From assembly GCA_947450645.1 (NCBI GenBank), contig CANFWH010000020.1, positions 1-37,505 on the forward strand: a stretch of DNA of 37,505 nt, written 5' to 3'. The stretch is from Comamonadaceae bacterium. GTDB taxonomy: Bacteria > Pseudomonadota > Gammaproteobacteria > Burkholderiales > Burkholderiaceae_C. The translations under genes were made by a program, and so were the position numbers. The notes under the pieces are model-generated. The model ran no database searches. It saw nothing but the letters and a program-made list of their open reading frames with translations, and had not been told where the DNA came from. This document shows positions 5,864 through 14,796 of the stretch, piece by piece (within the stretch, counting starts at the first letter, position 1; the number at the start of each line of letters is the position of its first letter).

Positions 5864-6661
5864 ATGCATCACCCTGACGGCAGCATCGACACCACCATCC
5901 ACGGCACAGTCCTCCAAATCGCCATCAACCGCCCCGCTAAACGCAACGGCTTCACACCGAAGATGTTCCGCGAGCTAGGCGAGGCGTACACACGCTTAGA
6001 CGACGATCCTGCTTTGCGCGTGGGCGTCTTGTGCGCCGCCGGCGATCATTTCACAGCGGGGCTTGATTTGCCAACCATTGCGCCCCTCATGCAGCGCGGA
6101 GAAAAGGCGGTGCCACTCGGTTTGGTCGATCCGCTCAATCTCGGCATGGAAGGCTATCGGCGCAGAACCAAGCCCGTGGTGGTCGCCGTCAAAGGCATCA
6201 CCTACACGCTGGGTATTGAGATCATGCTGGCGGCAGACATCGTCATTGCCGCCAGCGATTGCCGCTTTTCACAGTTAGAAGTTCAGCGCGGCATCATGGC
6301 AACGGGCGGCGCAACATTGCGCATGGCAGAACGAGCGGGCGCTGGCAATGCGCTACTGCATCTGCTGACTGCCGATGTGTTTAGCGCAGAAGAGGCGCTA
6401 AGGCTAAACTTTGTCCAAAAAGTAGTCGCGCCAGAAGCGCTGCTGACTGAGGCCATGCGCATCGCTGAACTCATCGCGCAGCAAGCGCCACTAGCTGTGA
6501 TTGCCACGCGTCAAAATGTCTTGAAGGCCATTGAACACGGGCCTGTCGTCGCGATGCAAGAGTTCATCGCGGTGCAGCAGCGATTGTCTAAATCCAAGGA
6601 CGCTGCTGAGGGCGTGGCTTCGTTTGTAGAGCGCAGACCCTCAAGGTTTACGGGTCAATAA
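5864..6661 (+). CDS. Enoyl-CoA hydratase/isomerase family protein
   Basis: A 265-aa crotonase-fold protein that would hydrate or isomerise a 2-enoyl-CoA. It shows INRPAKRNGFT near residue 25, the first oxyanion-hole segment GDHFTAGLDL (about 61-70), the second segment KGITYTLGIEIMLAADIVIAA (about 108-128) and a Glu in QLEVQRGIMATGG (about 136-148) where catalytic Glu residues occur. Length is normal for the family. AGGAG sits before the ATG. It stands alone after the mobile element and converges on an MFS gene. The substrate cannot be told; many family members are not true hydratases. Confidence 0.9.
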   Translation: MHHPDGSIDTTIHGTVLQIAINRPAKRNGFTPKMFRELGEAYTRLDDDPALRVGVLCAAGDHFTAGLDLPTIAPLMQRGEKAVPLGLVDPLNLGMEGYRRRTKPVVVAVKGITYTLGIEIMLAADIVIAASDCRFSQLEVQRGIMATGGATLRMAERAGAGNALLHLLTADVFSAEEALRLNFVQKVVAPEALLTEAMRIAELIAQQAPLAVIATRQNVLKAIEHGPVVAMQEFIAVQQRLSKSKDAAEGVASFVERRPSRFTGQ

Positions 6662-6674
6662 GCCTCTAAAGGAT

Positions 6675-7913
6675 TTATTCTTTTTTATAAGCGCCAAGAG
6701 ACAAAAATAACAATGCTGGAATAATTTGCAAAGCGGCTATTGCATAAAGAGGTATTGAAGCTCCGCCAAGGGCTTTCGACGCTTGTGCAAACGCAACTGG
6801 TCCAATAGCAGCGCCCACATAAAAAGCGCAAAGAAACCAGCCAAAAACTTTTGACACAGCTTGCGCACCAAAATAGCGTCCCGCAAGATAGGGCATGAGA
6901 TCGCTTTCACCGCCAATCGATAATCCAGCTGCAATGGCTCCCAAAACAATGACCCCATACGAGGTTGCCATTGCATAAATACAGCACCAAACCGCTGCAA
7001 AGGCTAAAGTCATCACGCCTATCTTAGGTGCGTGAATCCGATCCAGCAAATACCCAAACCCAATGCGACCAAATAAAACCATCACGCCTGTAGTCGCAGC
7101 TAATTGCGCCACTTGACTCAAGCTGAGGCCAGCCGATTCGGTGAGAATGAAGACATTATTCGTCACGACTCCGTAAAACGACAGCCCCATGATGGCAAAG
7201 GAGATGGCCAACTTCCAAAAAGTGGGCGTGCACATCAAATCTCGGAACGTGATAACCGCGCCGTTATCTTTTGATTGAGCGGGCACGGCTACAGAACTTG
7301 CCAAGTCGCCATCAGGTAATAGGCCAAAAGGTTCTGGACTGTTTTTGACTAACAATGCCACCAGCGGTAGACAAATCAAAAGCTCAATGCAAGCCAATGC
7401 CAGTACGGCTGTCACCCAACCAGATGATGCAATAATTTTTTGCATCATCAAGGGCATCGTGAATGCCCCAACCGCCTGAAAACCCGCAGCCACCCCAAGT
7501 GCAATGCCGCGCCTGCGGTTAAACCACAGCGTGATAGCTCTTGCATACGAGATCACATTCGTCCCTGATGTCACTAACCCCATGAAAACAAATACTAGAT
7601 AAAACTGGGTCAGCGAGTTTGTCATTTGGCTCAGTAAAAACAACGCCAATGCAAATAGCGCAATACTGGCCGTCGCCACCTTGAAAGAGCCCCATTTATC
7701 TAATGCCCATCCGCAAATGGGATAAGTGAGCATTTGAAATAGTAAAAACAGTGAAGCCGCTTTTGCCAGTTCTGTTTGACTCCAGCCAAACTGACTACCA
7801 ATGGCCGAAGAAAGTAATGCGAAGCTAGAAGCCAGAAAGACAGCTGACCCAAAAGCGATGCCGACACCCGATCCAATCACAACACGCCAACCAAGAAAAA
7901 CTTTAGTACCCAT
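6675..7913 (-). CDS. MFS transporter, oxalate/formate antiporter-like
   Basis: A 412-aa membrane protein with about twelve hydrophobic segments, the central hydrophilic loop near residues 195-220, and the MFS signature GWALDKWGSFKV between segments 2 and 3 and GFGYLLDRIHAPK in the second half. FNRRRGIALGVAAGFQAVG resembles the OFA/monocarboxylate-type families, which carry organic acids. It is the last gene on the leftward strand, 59 bases after livM, so it may be expressed with the Liv cassette or from its own promoter. The substrate is unknown; an organic acid fits the neighbouring sugar-acid genes. Confidence 0.85.
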   Translation of the reverse strand: MGTKVFLGWRVVIGSGVGIAFGSAVFLASSFALLSSAIGSQFGWSQTELAKAASLFLLFQMLTYPICGWALDKWGSFKVATASIALFALALFLLSQMTNSLTQFYLVFVFMGLVTSGTNVISYARAITLWFNRRRGIALGVAAGFQAVGAFTMPLMMQKIIASSGWVTAVLALACIELLICLPLVALLVKNSPEPFGLLPDGDLASSVAVPAQSKDNGAVITFRDLMCTPTFWKLAISFAIMGLSFYGVVTNNVFILTESAGLSLSQVAQLAATTGVMVLFGRIGFGYLLDRIHAPKIGVMTLAFAAVWCCIYAMATSYGVIVLGAIAAGLSIGGESDLMPYLAGRYFGAQAVSKVFGWFLCAFYVGAAIGPVAFAQASKALGGASIPLYAIAALQIIPALLFLSLGAYKKE

Positions 7914-7972
7914 TGAGTTGTCTCCGATTATTTTTTGGAAACTTCATTATGGGCTTTAGATCGATGCGCAAG

Positions 7973-8989
7973 CTAAGGGAATAACCTTAGCCGCAGCCGT
8001 CCCACAATCCCTGTCGGGAAATAATAAACCGAGAGCACAAATAGCAGCCCGAGCCACAGCAACCAACGGTCGGGCGACAAAAGGCTACTGAGCAAAGGCA
8101 CGCTGGTTGTGGCTTCCGAGGCAATACGGAGCAAGTCTTGCAAATAACTCTGCGCCACTAAAAAGAGCGCCGCGCCAATCACCGCGCCGTACATCGTGCC
8201 CATGCCGCCAATCACCACGATGAGCAGCACATCCATCATCACCTCAAACGAGAGCGAAGTATCGGGGCCGTTGTAGCGCAGCCATAGCGCCAGCATCGCA
8301 CCGGCAAGGCAAGCAAATAGCGCGGACAAAATACTGGAAATACTGCGATACACCACCACGCGATAGCCAATGGCTTCGGCTCTAAATTCGTTTTCCCGAA
8401 TCGCTTGCAGCACACGGCCAAAAGGCGAATTGACGATTCGCAGCAGCGCCAAAAAGAGCACCAGCGCCACGGCAAACAGCAAGTAATAACTAAGGATGCG
8501 ATCCTCCATCGGCACTTTGAACGACAGACCATCTTCGCCGCCTGTCCAATCAGATAACTGCGAAGCAAGCGTTGCAAATGCAGATGCCACCGCCAACGTC
8601 ATCATGGCAAAAAAGATGGCTCTCACGCGCAGCGAAAAAAGTCCAATCACCAGCGCCAACACGAAAGATAAAACGAGCGCCAAAGCCACGCCCAAAAAGA
8701 GACTGGGCCATGTCGCACCCCACGCCGTGCTCGCCATCGCCACGCCATACGCACCAATGCCAAAGAACATGGTGTGAGCAAAACTGACGATGCCGGTGTA
8801 ACCAAGCAGCAAATCAAAGCTCGACACCAGCACGATAAAAATCAAAATTTTGGCAGCAACGTTAAGCGCCTTCACACCTGGAATCACAAACGGCGCAAAG
8901 GCCAAGAGCACAAAGAGCGCCAGCAAAATCACCGCCAAGATGCGGCTGCGCGGCAGGTCGTGAGAGAGGAGTCTTTGGAGCAGTTTCAT
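7973..8989 (-). CDS. livM: Branched-chain amino-acid-type ABC transporter permease LivM
   Basis: A 338-aa inner-membrane permease starting at ATG 8989; the open frame runs further upstream but overlaps livH. Many membrane segments are visible, with the LivM hallmark LLLGYTGIVSFAHTMFFGIGAYG (about residues 48-70) and the cytoplasmic coupling stretch FGRVLQAIRENEFRAEAIGY, which contacts the ATPase. It starts 11 bases after livH ends and should pair with LivH in one complex with LivF/LivG. Liv-type transporters carry hydrophobic amino acids, amides, urea or aromatic acids, so the name reflects family only. Confidence 0.9.
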   Translation of the reverse strand: MKLLQRLLSHDLPRSRILAVILLALFVLLAFAPFVIPGVKALNVAAKILIFIVLVSSFDLLLGYTGIVSFAHTMFFGIGAYGVAMASTAWGATWPSLFLGVALALVLSFVLALVIGLFSLRVRAIFFAMMTLAVASAFATLASQLSDWTGGEDGLSFKVPMEDRILSYYLLFAVALVLFLALLRIVNSPFGRVLQAIRENEFRAEAIGYRVVVYRSISSILSALFACLAGAMLALWLRYNGPDTSLSFEVMMDVLLIVVIGGMGTMYGAVIGAALFLVAQSYLQDLLRIASEATTSVPLLSSLLSPDRWLLWLGLLFVLSVYYFPTGIVGRLRLRLFP

Positions 8990-9000
8990 TCCATGCCGCC

Positions 9001-9981
9001 TTATCTGTTCACCACAGGATAAACGCCTTGCGGTCGCCACAGCAGCACGGCGACCATCAGCAAGATGTTGGAAAACAGTGCCAGCTTGGGTAGCAAAAAT
9101 CCCACGTAATTGGCAACCAAGCCAACCAAGAGTGCACCAATCAACGCGCCGCCTGTCGACCCAAGGCCGCCAATGATGATGACGATAAAGATAAGCACGT
9201 TCACTTGTGCGCCTAACTGCGTATCCACGATTTGCTGCGACAGCCCCCACATCACACCGCCTAGACCAGCAAGCGCGCTGCCGATCACAAACACGCCAAT
9301 GAATAAACGCTTGATCGGGTAGCCCAGCGACTCCACCATTTCACGGTCTTGCACACCTGCACGGATGAGTAAGCCAATCTTGGTACGCGTCAGCGTCCAC
9401 GTCAAAACTGCGAAGACCAGCAAACCCACGAGCACGGCGAGTAGCCGATATTTTTCTAACGAAGCGTCGCCTAATAAGAACGCACCGCGCAGCGCTTCGG
9501 GCAGCGGCAGTGCAATTTTGGCGGGCCCCCAAATCACCTTGATGAGCTCCTCGCCCATGATCATGCCGCCCACCGTAATCAAGATTTGTTTGAGATGCTG
9601 CCCATACACAGGGCGAATGATGAATCGCTCAAAAGCCAAGCCCAGCGCGCCTGCCACCAGCATTGCGACCAACATCGCGGGGAAGATGGCGACTAGATTG
9701 CGCCACAGCTCTTGCGAACCCGTCCAATCACTCATGGCGCCCAGCACTGACGTTGCGACAAATGCACCCAACGTAATAAACACGCCGTGCCCAAAGTTCA
9801 ACACATCCATCAAACCAAACACCAAGGTGAGGCCAGACGCGATGATAAAAATGATGAGTCCCATCGCAAAACCCGCCACGGTCAGCGTGAGCCATGTGGA
9901 ACCAGAGCCCACCAGCGGCAGTGCGAGTATTGCCAGCAAAGGCACGAGCAGCAAGGGCTTCCAGTCGAAGTCTAGTTTCAT
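9001..9981 (-). CDS. livH: Branched-chain amino-acid-type ABC transporter permease LivH
   Basis: A 326-aa integral membrane permease with eight or nine hydrophobic segments. LTLVFGLMDVLNFGHGVFITLGAF near residues 50-73 is the LivH counterpart of the LivM loop, and IRAGVQDREMVESLGYPIKRL (about 218-238) is the coupling segment. Its start overlaps the end of livF by four bases (ATGA), which implies translational coupling. It is slightly longer than the usual 290-310 residues because of an extra periplasmic stretch (about 82-92 and 150-170). Confidence 0.92.
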   Translation of the reverse strand: MKLDFDWKPLLLVPLLAILALPLVGSGSTWLTLTVAGFAMGLIIFIIASGLTLVFGLMDVLNFGHGVFITLGAFVATSVLGAMSDWTGSQELWRNLVAIFPAMLVAMLVAGALGLAFERFIIRPVYGQHLKQILITVGGMIMGEELIKVIWGPAKIALPLPEALRGAFLLGDASLEKYRLLAVLVGLLVFAVLTWTLTRTKIGLLIRAGVQDREMVESLGYPIKRLFIGVFVIGSALAGLGGVMWGLSQQIVDTQLGAQVNVLIFIVIIIGGLGSTGGALIGALLVGLVANYVGFLLPKLALFSNILLMVAVLLWRPQGVYPVVNR

Positions 9982-10709
9982 AACGCCAACCCCAAGAGTT
10001 TTTGTTGCAGCGCGGCATCCTCGGCAAGCACTTGCATGGTGCTGGCGTGAATCACACGTCCGTTGTCCATCACCGCAACCGAATCACCTAGGCGCTTGGC
10101 AAAGTGAATGTTTTGCTCGACCAGCAAAATCGTAGTACCCGTGGCCTTGAGCTGCAAGAACGCATCAATCATGTTGTTGATGATGGCAGGCGCAAGACCT
10201 TTGCTCGGCTCATCCACAATCAATAATTCACGCGGCTCGACAATGGCGCGAGCGACTGCCAGCATTTGTTTTTGCCCACCCGAGAGTTTGCCTGCGGGCG
10301 CATTCCAAAACTTTTTGACCGCTGGGAAGATACCAAAAATCCACTCCAGCCGCGCGGTGTCCATTTGGCTAGCACGCGAGGCTTGCTTGGCAGCGAGCAG
10401 CATGTTTTCGCTCACCGTGAGATCGGCAAAGATGCCCATGTTTTCAGGGACGTAGGCTATCCCACCGTGATTTCCTGCTTTGGCGATCTCTGGTGTAAGC
10501 CATGCCTGTATTGGTTTCCCATCAAACGTGATCGTTCCGCTAGACGCTTGCCACAGTCCCATGATGGTTCGAAGCGTCGTTGTTTTGCCCGCCCCATTGC
10601 GACCCAGCAAGAGCGTCAATTCGCCGCGCTTCACCTCCAGATCCACACCATGCAAGATGTGATAACTGCCAATGTGAGTGTGAACGCCTGAGAGCGTGAG
10701 CAGGCTCAT
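9978..10709 (-). CDS. livF: Liv-type ABC transporter ATP-binding protein LivF
   Basis: A 243-aa ATPase of the cytoplasmic face. Walker A GRNGAGKTT is at about residues 36-44, signature LSGGQKQ at about 141-147, and Walker B LLIVDEPSKGL follows with the H-loop region LLVEQNIHFA. LivF proteins typically carry EPSKGLAP, as here. It overlaps livG upstream and livH downstream by four bases each. It would form the ATPase heterodimer with LivG. Confidence 0.93.
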   Translation of the reverse strand: MSLLTLSGVHTHIGSYHILHGVDLEVKRGELTLLLGRNGAGKTTTLRTIMGLWQASSGTITFDGKPIQAWLTPEIAKAGNHGGIAYVPENMGIFADLTVSENMLLAAKQASRASQMDTARLEWIFGIFPAVKKFWNAPAGKLSGGQKQMLAVARAIVEPRELLIVDEPSKGLAPAIINNMIDAFLQLKATGTTILLVEQNIHFAKRLGDSVAVMDNGRVIHASTMQVLAEDAALQQKLLGLAL

Positions 10710-11497
10710 GCTGACCCTTCGACAAGCTCAGGGTGAACGGGGTTTGGCGCAATCCCCAAATACGCCTCTTGCACCACCGGCAAGGCAATCACAGCACTGG
10801 GCTCACCGTCCGCCACCAACTGCCCGTTGTGCAGCACGATGATGCGATCGGCCAGTTCGCGCACCACGTCCATCTTGTGCTCGACAAGCAAAATCGTTTT
10901 GCTTTTGTCGCGCTTCAATTGCCGAATCAAATCTAGAATCACGGGCGCTTCGTCGGCGCTCATGCCTGCGGTGGGTTCGTCAAACATAAAGACCAGTGGA
11001 TCGAGCGCCATCAGTAAAGCCACTTCCAATTTGCGTTGATCGCCATGCGGAAGGCTTGCAACCAACTGATCACGTTGCTCACTCATGGCCACGGCTTCTA
11101 GCACCTCGATAGCTCGTGTGGTTAGCGCTTTGTGGTCACTCCAAATCGACCACAAATTGAGGCCGCGCAAATGCTTGCCACTTCGCGCGGCCTGTACAGC
11201 AAGCCTTACGTTTTCAAGTACCGATAGATTAGGAAAAAGATTCGTCAGTTGAAACGCACGGCCTAGTCCAGCACGCGTTCGTCTAGAGGCTGACATGCCG
11301 CCGAGGCTTTGCCCATTCAGCGAAACATCGCCTTCTGTTGCTGCGATTTGTCCAGAAATTAAATTGAAGTACGTCGTTTTGCCTGCGCCATTAGGGCCCA
11401 CGATAGCAGTTAGTGTGCCTGCCGCGAAGGTACAACTGACGTGGTCTACCGCCACATGACCGCCAAAGCGGACGGTTAAATCGCGGGTTTCAAGCAT
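10706..11497 (-). CDS. livG: Liv-type ABC transporter ATP-binding protein LivG
   Basis: A 263-aa ATPase with Walker A GPNGAGKTT at about 35-43, the LivG region FQLTNLFPNLSVLENVRLA, and Walker B VFMFDEPTAGMS. The canonical LSGG signature is replaced by LPHGDQRKLE, as is common in LivG. The last eleven residues (PVHPELVEGSA) are encoded by a dispersed REP-like repeat that runs into the stop codon, so the tail is an added sequence. It lies 16 bases after the binding-protein gene and overlaps livF by four bases. Confidence 0.93.
   Translation of the reverse strand: MLETRDLTVRFGGHVAVDHVSCTFAAGTLTAIVGPNGAGKTTYFNLISGQIAATEGDVSLNGQSLGGMSASRRTRAGLGRAFQLTNLFPNLSVLENVRLAVQAARSGKHLRGLNLWSIWSDHKALTTRAIEVLEAVAMSEQRDQLVASLPHGDQRKLEVALLMALDPLVFMFDEPTAGMSADEAPVILDLIRQLKRDKSKTILLVEHKMDVVRELADRIIVLHNGQLVADGEPSAVIALPVVQEAYLGIAPNPVHPELVEGSA
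10714..10741. repeat. REP-like HPELVEG repeat inside livG 3' end
   Basis: On the + strand it reads CCCTTCGACAAGCTCAGGG followed by TGAACGGGG, with the short hairpin ACCCT/AGGGT. This is the widespread repeat whose translation HPELVEG or FDKLRVNG turns up in many bacterial genomes. Here it lies in frame just before the livG stop. The family identity is from memory; a genome count would settle it. Confidence 0.75.
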
Positions 11498-11513
11498 TGC
11501 GTTAATTTAAAAA

Positions 11514-12725
11514 TTAACGCTTATTCCTGATTGGCACATTCATTTCTTCAGGCTTGATCTCACGCACAAGTTCTGGCACGCCCCAAGCAAATGCAGGATC
11601 GACTTTGATCTTAAAGTGATACATGCTTTGCATGGCTTGGTGGTCTTCTTTGCGGAACGTCATCTTGCCCTTGGGTGTATCAAAGCTCATGCCTTCCATC
11701 GCGGGAATCAGCGCAGTGCTGCTGGCATCGCCATTGGTTTTTTTCAATGCCGTCACGACTGCCATTGCTGCGGAAAAACCACCTGCCGTAAAGAAATCAG
11801 GCGGCGATTTGAACTGGCTGTAATGGCGCGACACCATGGCGTCGTTGATCGTGTTTTTGGGCATGCCAAAGTAGTAGTACGCCGCGCCTTCCATGCCAGG
11901 GAACTGCTTGTACGCCACCATCGCTGGGAGGATGTTGCCGCCCGTGGCAATCTCAATGCCGTAGCGCTTCAAATCCATGTCCGCAATCTTGAACGGATTG
12001 CCGCCCGCCCAAATAATGAAGATCACTTTGCGTCCTGGCAAGCCTTTAAGTTTGTCAATCAAACGTTGGCCACCTGCGGTGAAGTCAGACGTTGCTGGCG
12101 GCAAATACTCTTCGTGCACCAGCTTGGCTTTTTTAATCGACTCGCGGAACGCCTTCACACCATCACGGCCAAAAGCGGAGTCTTGCGCCATCGTGGCAAT
12201 GGTGATGCCCGCTTTGTCTAACGCAACGGCGTTAGAGATCGCGTCTTGCGAGCTATTACGCCCTGTGCGAAAGATGTATTTGTTCCATTTGTCACCTGTG
12301 ATGGAGTCCGCCACCGCAGGCTCGACCAGCAAAATCTTTTTGTACTCTTCAGCGACGGGCAACATAGCAAGTGCAACGGGCGACGCGGTTGGCCCCACTG
12401 CAATATCCACCTTATCGTCGCCGTAGGCCGCAGCCAGCAAGGATTTGCCTTGGTCAGGCTTACCGCCATCGTCACGCTCAATCACGACAAGCTTCTTGCC
12501 AGCCACCATCATCGTGCCGCCTGTGGCGTAGTCAAGTCCCATCATAAAACCCGTGGCGGTTTGCTTGCCATAGGCTTCTAGCGGCCCTGTCTTGCTGTAA
12601 ATGTGCGCGATCTTAATTTCTTTGTTTTGTGCCATAACGCTAAAAACGGCACTCGTGCAAGTCACAGCCAGTATGGCCTGCAGGCCAATTTTGGTAGCCA
12701 AGCGAAGAGTCAAATGATGTGTCAT
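11514..12725 (-). CDS. livK: Liv-type periplasmic substrate-binding protein
   Basis: A 403-aa secreted binding protein. A Sec signal peptide spans about residues 1-32 (basic start, hydrophobic core ILAVTCTSAVFSVMA, likely cut after VMA). The mature protein begins KEIKIAHIYSKTGPLEAYGKQ, the usual first strand of Peripla_BP_6 proteins, with a ligand-binding hinge pattern through VGPTASPVA and TMAQDSAFGRDG. AGGAGA is placed well before ATG 12725. It heads the livKGFHM cassette and lies 34 bases after the MFS gene of the otn operon. A sugar-acid or related ligand is possible from context but not shown. Confidence 0.9.
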   Translation of the reverse strand: MTHHLTLRLATKIGLQAILAVTCTSAVFSVMAQNKEIKIAHIYSKTGPLEAYGKQTATGFMMGLDYATGGTMMVAGKKLVVIERDDGGKPDQGKSLLAAAYGDDKVDIAVGPTASPVALAMLPVAEEYKKILLVEPAVADSITGDKWNKYIFRTGRNSSQDAISNAVALDKAGITIATMAQDSAFGRDGVKAFRESIKKAKLVHEEYLPPATSDFTAGGQRLIDKLKGLPGRKVIFIIWAGGNPFKIADMDLKRYGIEIATGGNILPAMVAYKQFPGMEGAAYYYFGMPKNTINDAMVSRHYSQFKSPPDFFTAGGFSAAMAVVTALKKTNGDASSTALIPAMEGMSFDTPKGKMTFRKEDHQAMQSMYHFKIKVDPAFAWGVPELVREIKPEEMNVPIRNKR

Positions 12726-12759
12726 AAAAGGTCTCCTTCAATGATGATAAAAATTCATT

Positions 12760-13980
12760 CTAGTGATCTCGTGATAGACGATCTCGCTTTGCCAAACTTG
12801 GAAATAGCTTTAGCCAACTCGCCACCACCAAGAGCGTGCCCACGCCGCCCAGCACCACCGCGCCCACGGGGCCAAACCAAGCGGCGGTTGCACCCGATTC
12901 AAATTCACCCAGTTGATTAGACGCGCCAATAAAAATGGAGTTCACAGCACTCACGCGCCCGCGCATCGCGTCAGGTGTTTCTAGCGCAACCAGCGACATG
13001 CGAATGACCACGCTGACCATATCGGCCATACCCGACACCATCAGTGCTACCAAAGAAATAACAAAGACAGTGGATAGTCCAAAAACAATCATGGACAGTC
13101 CATAAACAGCGACGGCTGCTAGCAAAATTTTTCCCACCCGCTGCTCTAGTGGCCAGCGCGTGAGCGCCAGCGACATCGCCAGCGAGCCCACGGCTGGCGA
13201 GGCACGCAGCACACCCAGCCCCAGAGGCCCGACTAACAAAATGTCTTTGGCATACATGGGGAGTAGCGCCACAGCGCCGCCAAATAACACGGCAAACAAA
13301 TCCAGTAACACCGCGCCTTGCACCACCTTGTGATGCCAAATAAAGGACACGCCTGCGAACACCGTGCGCCAAGTTTTTTCCTCAGCAGGATGCACCTTGC
13401 GCACGTAGCGCACGCCGAGCAAGAGCACGCACGCCACACCAAACAATGCGGCGCTCACGCTGTACACCACGACCGCGCCCAGCGCATAAAGCGCACCGCC
13501 AATCGCAGGGCCAGAAATGATGGCTGCTTGCGAGCCCGCCGCGCTAAAGGCCGTCGCACGCGGCAACAAATGCTGCGGTACAAGCGCAGGCATGAGCGAT
13601 TGCTGCGCGGGCATTTGAAAGGCGCGGATCGTGCCCAGCAAAACAGAAATGCCAAGCAAAAGCGAACGCGTCATCCAGCCCTCCTGCGTTGCCATAGCCA
13701 AAAGCGCGGCAACGATTGCCCAAGCTAGCGCAGTGATGAAGACAATCCAGCGGCGATCAAAACGATCCGCCACATGCCCAGCGGGAATGGTGAGCAAGAG
13801 CGCGGGCAAGAATTGCAGCAAACCCACGAGACCCAAATCCCACGCGGAATTCGTCAGGCTATACATTTCCCAGCCCACGGCAACCAACAACATTTGACCG
13901 CCTGCCGTCGTCGCCATACGCGCCAGCCAGTTGCGCAAAAAAGCACGTTGCGTAAGCAATTGGGAAAGATCAGCATCCAT
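12760..13980 (-). CDS. MFS transporter (EntS/MFS_3-like), coupled to otnI
   Basis: A 406-aa twelve-segment membrane protein. MFS motif A is GHVADRFDRRWI (about residues 69-80), and ETPDAMRGRVSAVNSIFIGASNQLGEFESG (about 330-360) is typical of the enterobactin-exporter-like group. The start at 13980 is chosen because TGATG joins the otnI stop and this ATG, indicating coupled translation; the open frame reaches further up but overlaps otnI. The family mostly exports small molecules, so a role in relieving an accumulated intermediate, or uptake of the C4 acid, are both possible. I cannot decide between them. Confidence 0.85.
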   Translation of the reverse strand: MDADLSQLLTQRAFLRNWLARMATTAGGQMLLVAVGWEMYSLTNSAWDLGLVGLLQFLPALLLTIPAGHVADRFDRRWIVFITALAWAIVAALLAMATQEGWMTRSLLLGISVLLGTIRAFQMPAQQSLMPALVPQHLLPRATAFSAAGSQAAIISGPAIGGALYALGAVVVYSVSAALFGVACVLLLGVRYVRKVHPAEEKTWRTVFAGVSFIWHHKVVQGAVLLDLFAVLFGGAVALLPMYAKDILLVGPLGLGVLRASPAVGSLAMSLALTRWPLEQRVGKILLAAVAVYGLSMIVFGLSTVFVISLVALMVSGMADMVSVVIRMSLVALETPDAMRGRVSAVNSIFIGASNQLGEFESGATAAWFGPVGAVVLGGVGTLLVVASWLKLFPSLAKRDRLSRDH

Positions 13981-14786
13981 CAATTTTTCCGCATCCAACC
14001 AAGACCATCGCTCGTGCCATTGGCCACCGCACCCCTTGCGGGGCGGTACTCGCAGCCAATCCAGCCATTCCAGCCGCACTCACTTGACACCTCGTCAATC
14101 ACACCAAAGATGTACTCATAATTGACCTCGCCAACATCAGGCTCATTGCGCATGGGAACACCCGCCATTTGAATGTGACCAACATTGCCAGTTGGTAGAT
14201 ATTTTTTAATCTTCATCGCCAAGTCGCCTTCGACGATTTGGCAGTGGTAGAGATCAAATTGCACTTTGACATTGGACTCACCCACCTCGGCCAGCAAGTC
14301 GTGCGCGTGATCTTGTCGGTTCAAAAAGAAGCCGGGGTTGTCGCGCAAATTAAGCGGCTCAATCAAAATATCCACGCCCTGCTTCGCGGCTTCGCGTGCG
14401 GCGTAGCGGATGTTGGTCACGTAAGTGCCACGCAGCGACTCGCGTGTTTCGCCTTTAGGAATCATCCCCGCCACCACATGCACACGCGGACACGAGAGCG
14501 CATCCGCATAGTCCAGCGCTGTGGCGATGCTCTCTTTGAACTCGGCTTCGCGCCCAGGCAAGCATGTCAAACCTCGCTCGCCGCCAGCCCAATCACCAGG
14601 TGGTGCATTAAATAAAACCTGCTGCAAGCCACAGCCAGCAAGGCGTGCAGCCAGTTCTCGCTTGTCAAATTCGTAAGGAAATAGAAATTCAACGCCTTTA
14701 AATCCGTCTTTGGCAGCGGCGGCGTAGCGATCTAAAAATGGCATCTCTTGATAGAGGAAGGAAAAGTTGGCGGCGAACTTTGGCAT
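13980..14786 (-). CDS. otnI: 2-oxo-tetronate isomerase (hydroxypyruvate isomerase family)
   Basis: A 268-aa TIM-barrel protein from ATG 14786 (a longer frame exists but the family starts at [12 protein letters not shown]). Metal or catalytic acid candidates are E143 (LIEPLN), D178 (QFDLYH) and E246 (GCEYRP); [18 protein letters not shown] (about 206-223) is a family stretch. It converts 2-oxo-tetronate to 3-oxo-tetronate in threonate/erythronate breakdown. Neighbours ltnD, otnK and otnC complete the path, which supports OtnI over the plain hydroxypyruvate isomerase Hyi. Confidence 0.88.
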   Translation of the reverse strand: MPKFAANFSFLYQEMPFLDRYAAAAKDGFKGVEFLFPYEFDKRELAARLAGCGLQQVLFNAPPGDWAGGERGLTCLPGREAEFKESIATALDYADALSCPRVHVVAGMIPKGETRESLRGTYVTNIRYAAREAAKQGVDILIEPLNLRDNPGFFLNRQDHAHDLLAEVGESNVKVQFDLYHCQIVEGDLAMKIKKYLPTGNVGHIQMAGVPMRNEPDVGEVNYEYIFGVIDEVSSECGWNGWIGCEYRPARGAVANGTSDGLGWMRKN

Positions 14787-14796
14787 ATTTTCTTTC

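Noticed and set aside
8990-9250. N-terminal extension of livM
   Set aside because: It overlaps livH in another frame and is not membrane-like. MKLLQRLLS at 8989 is the natural start.
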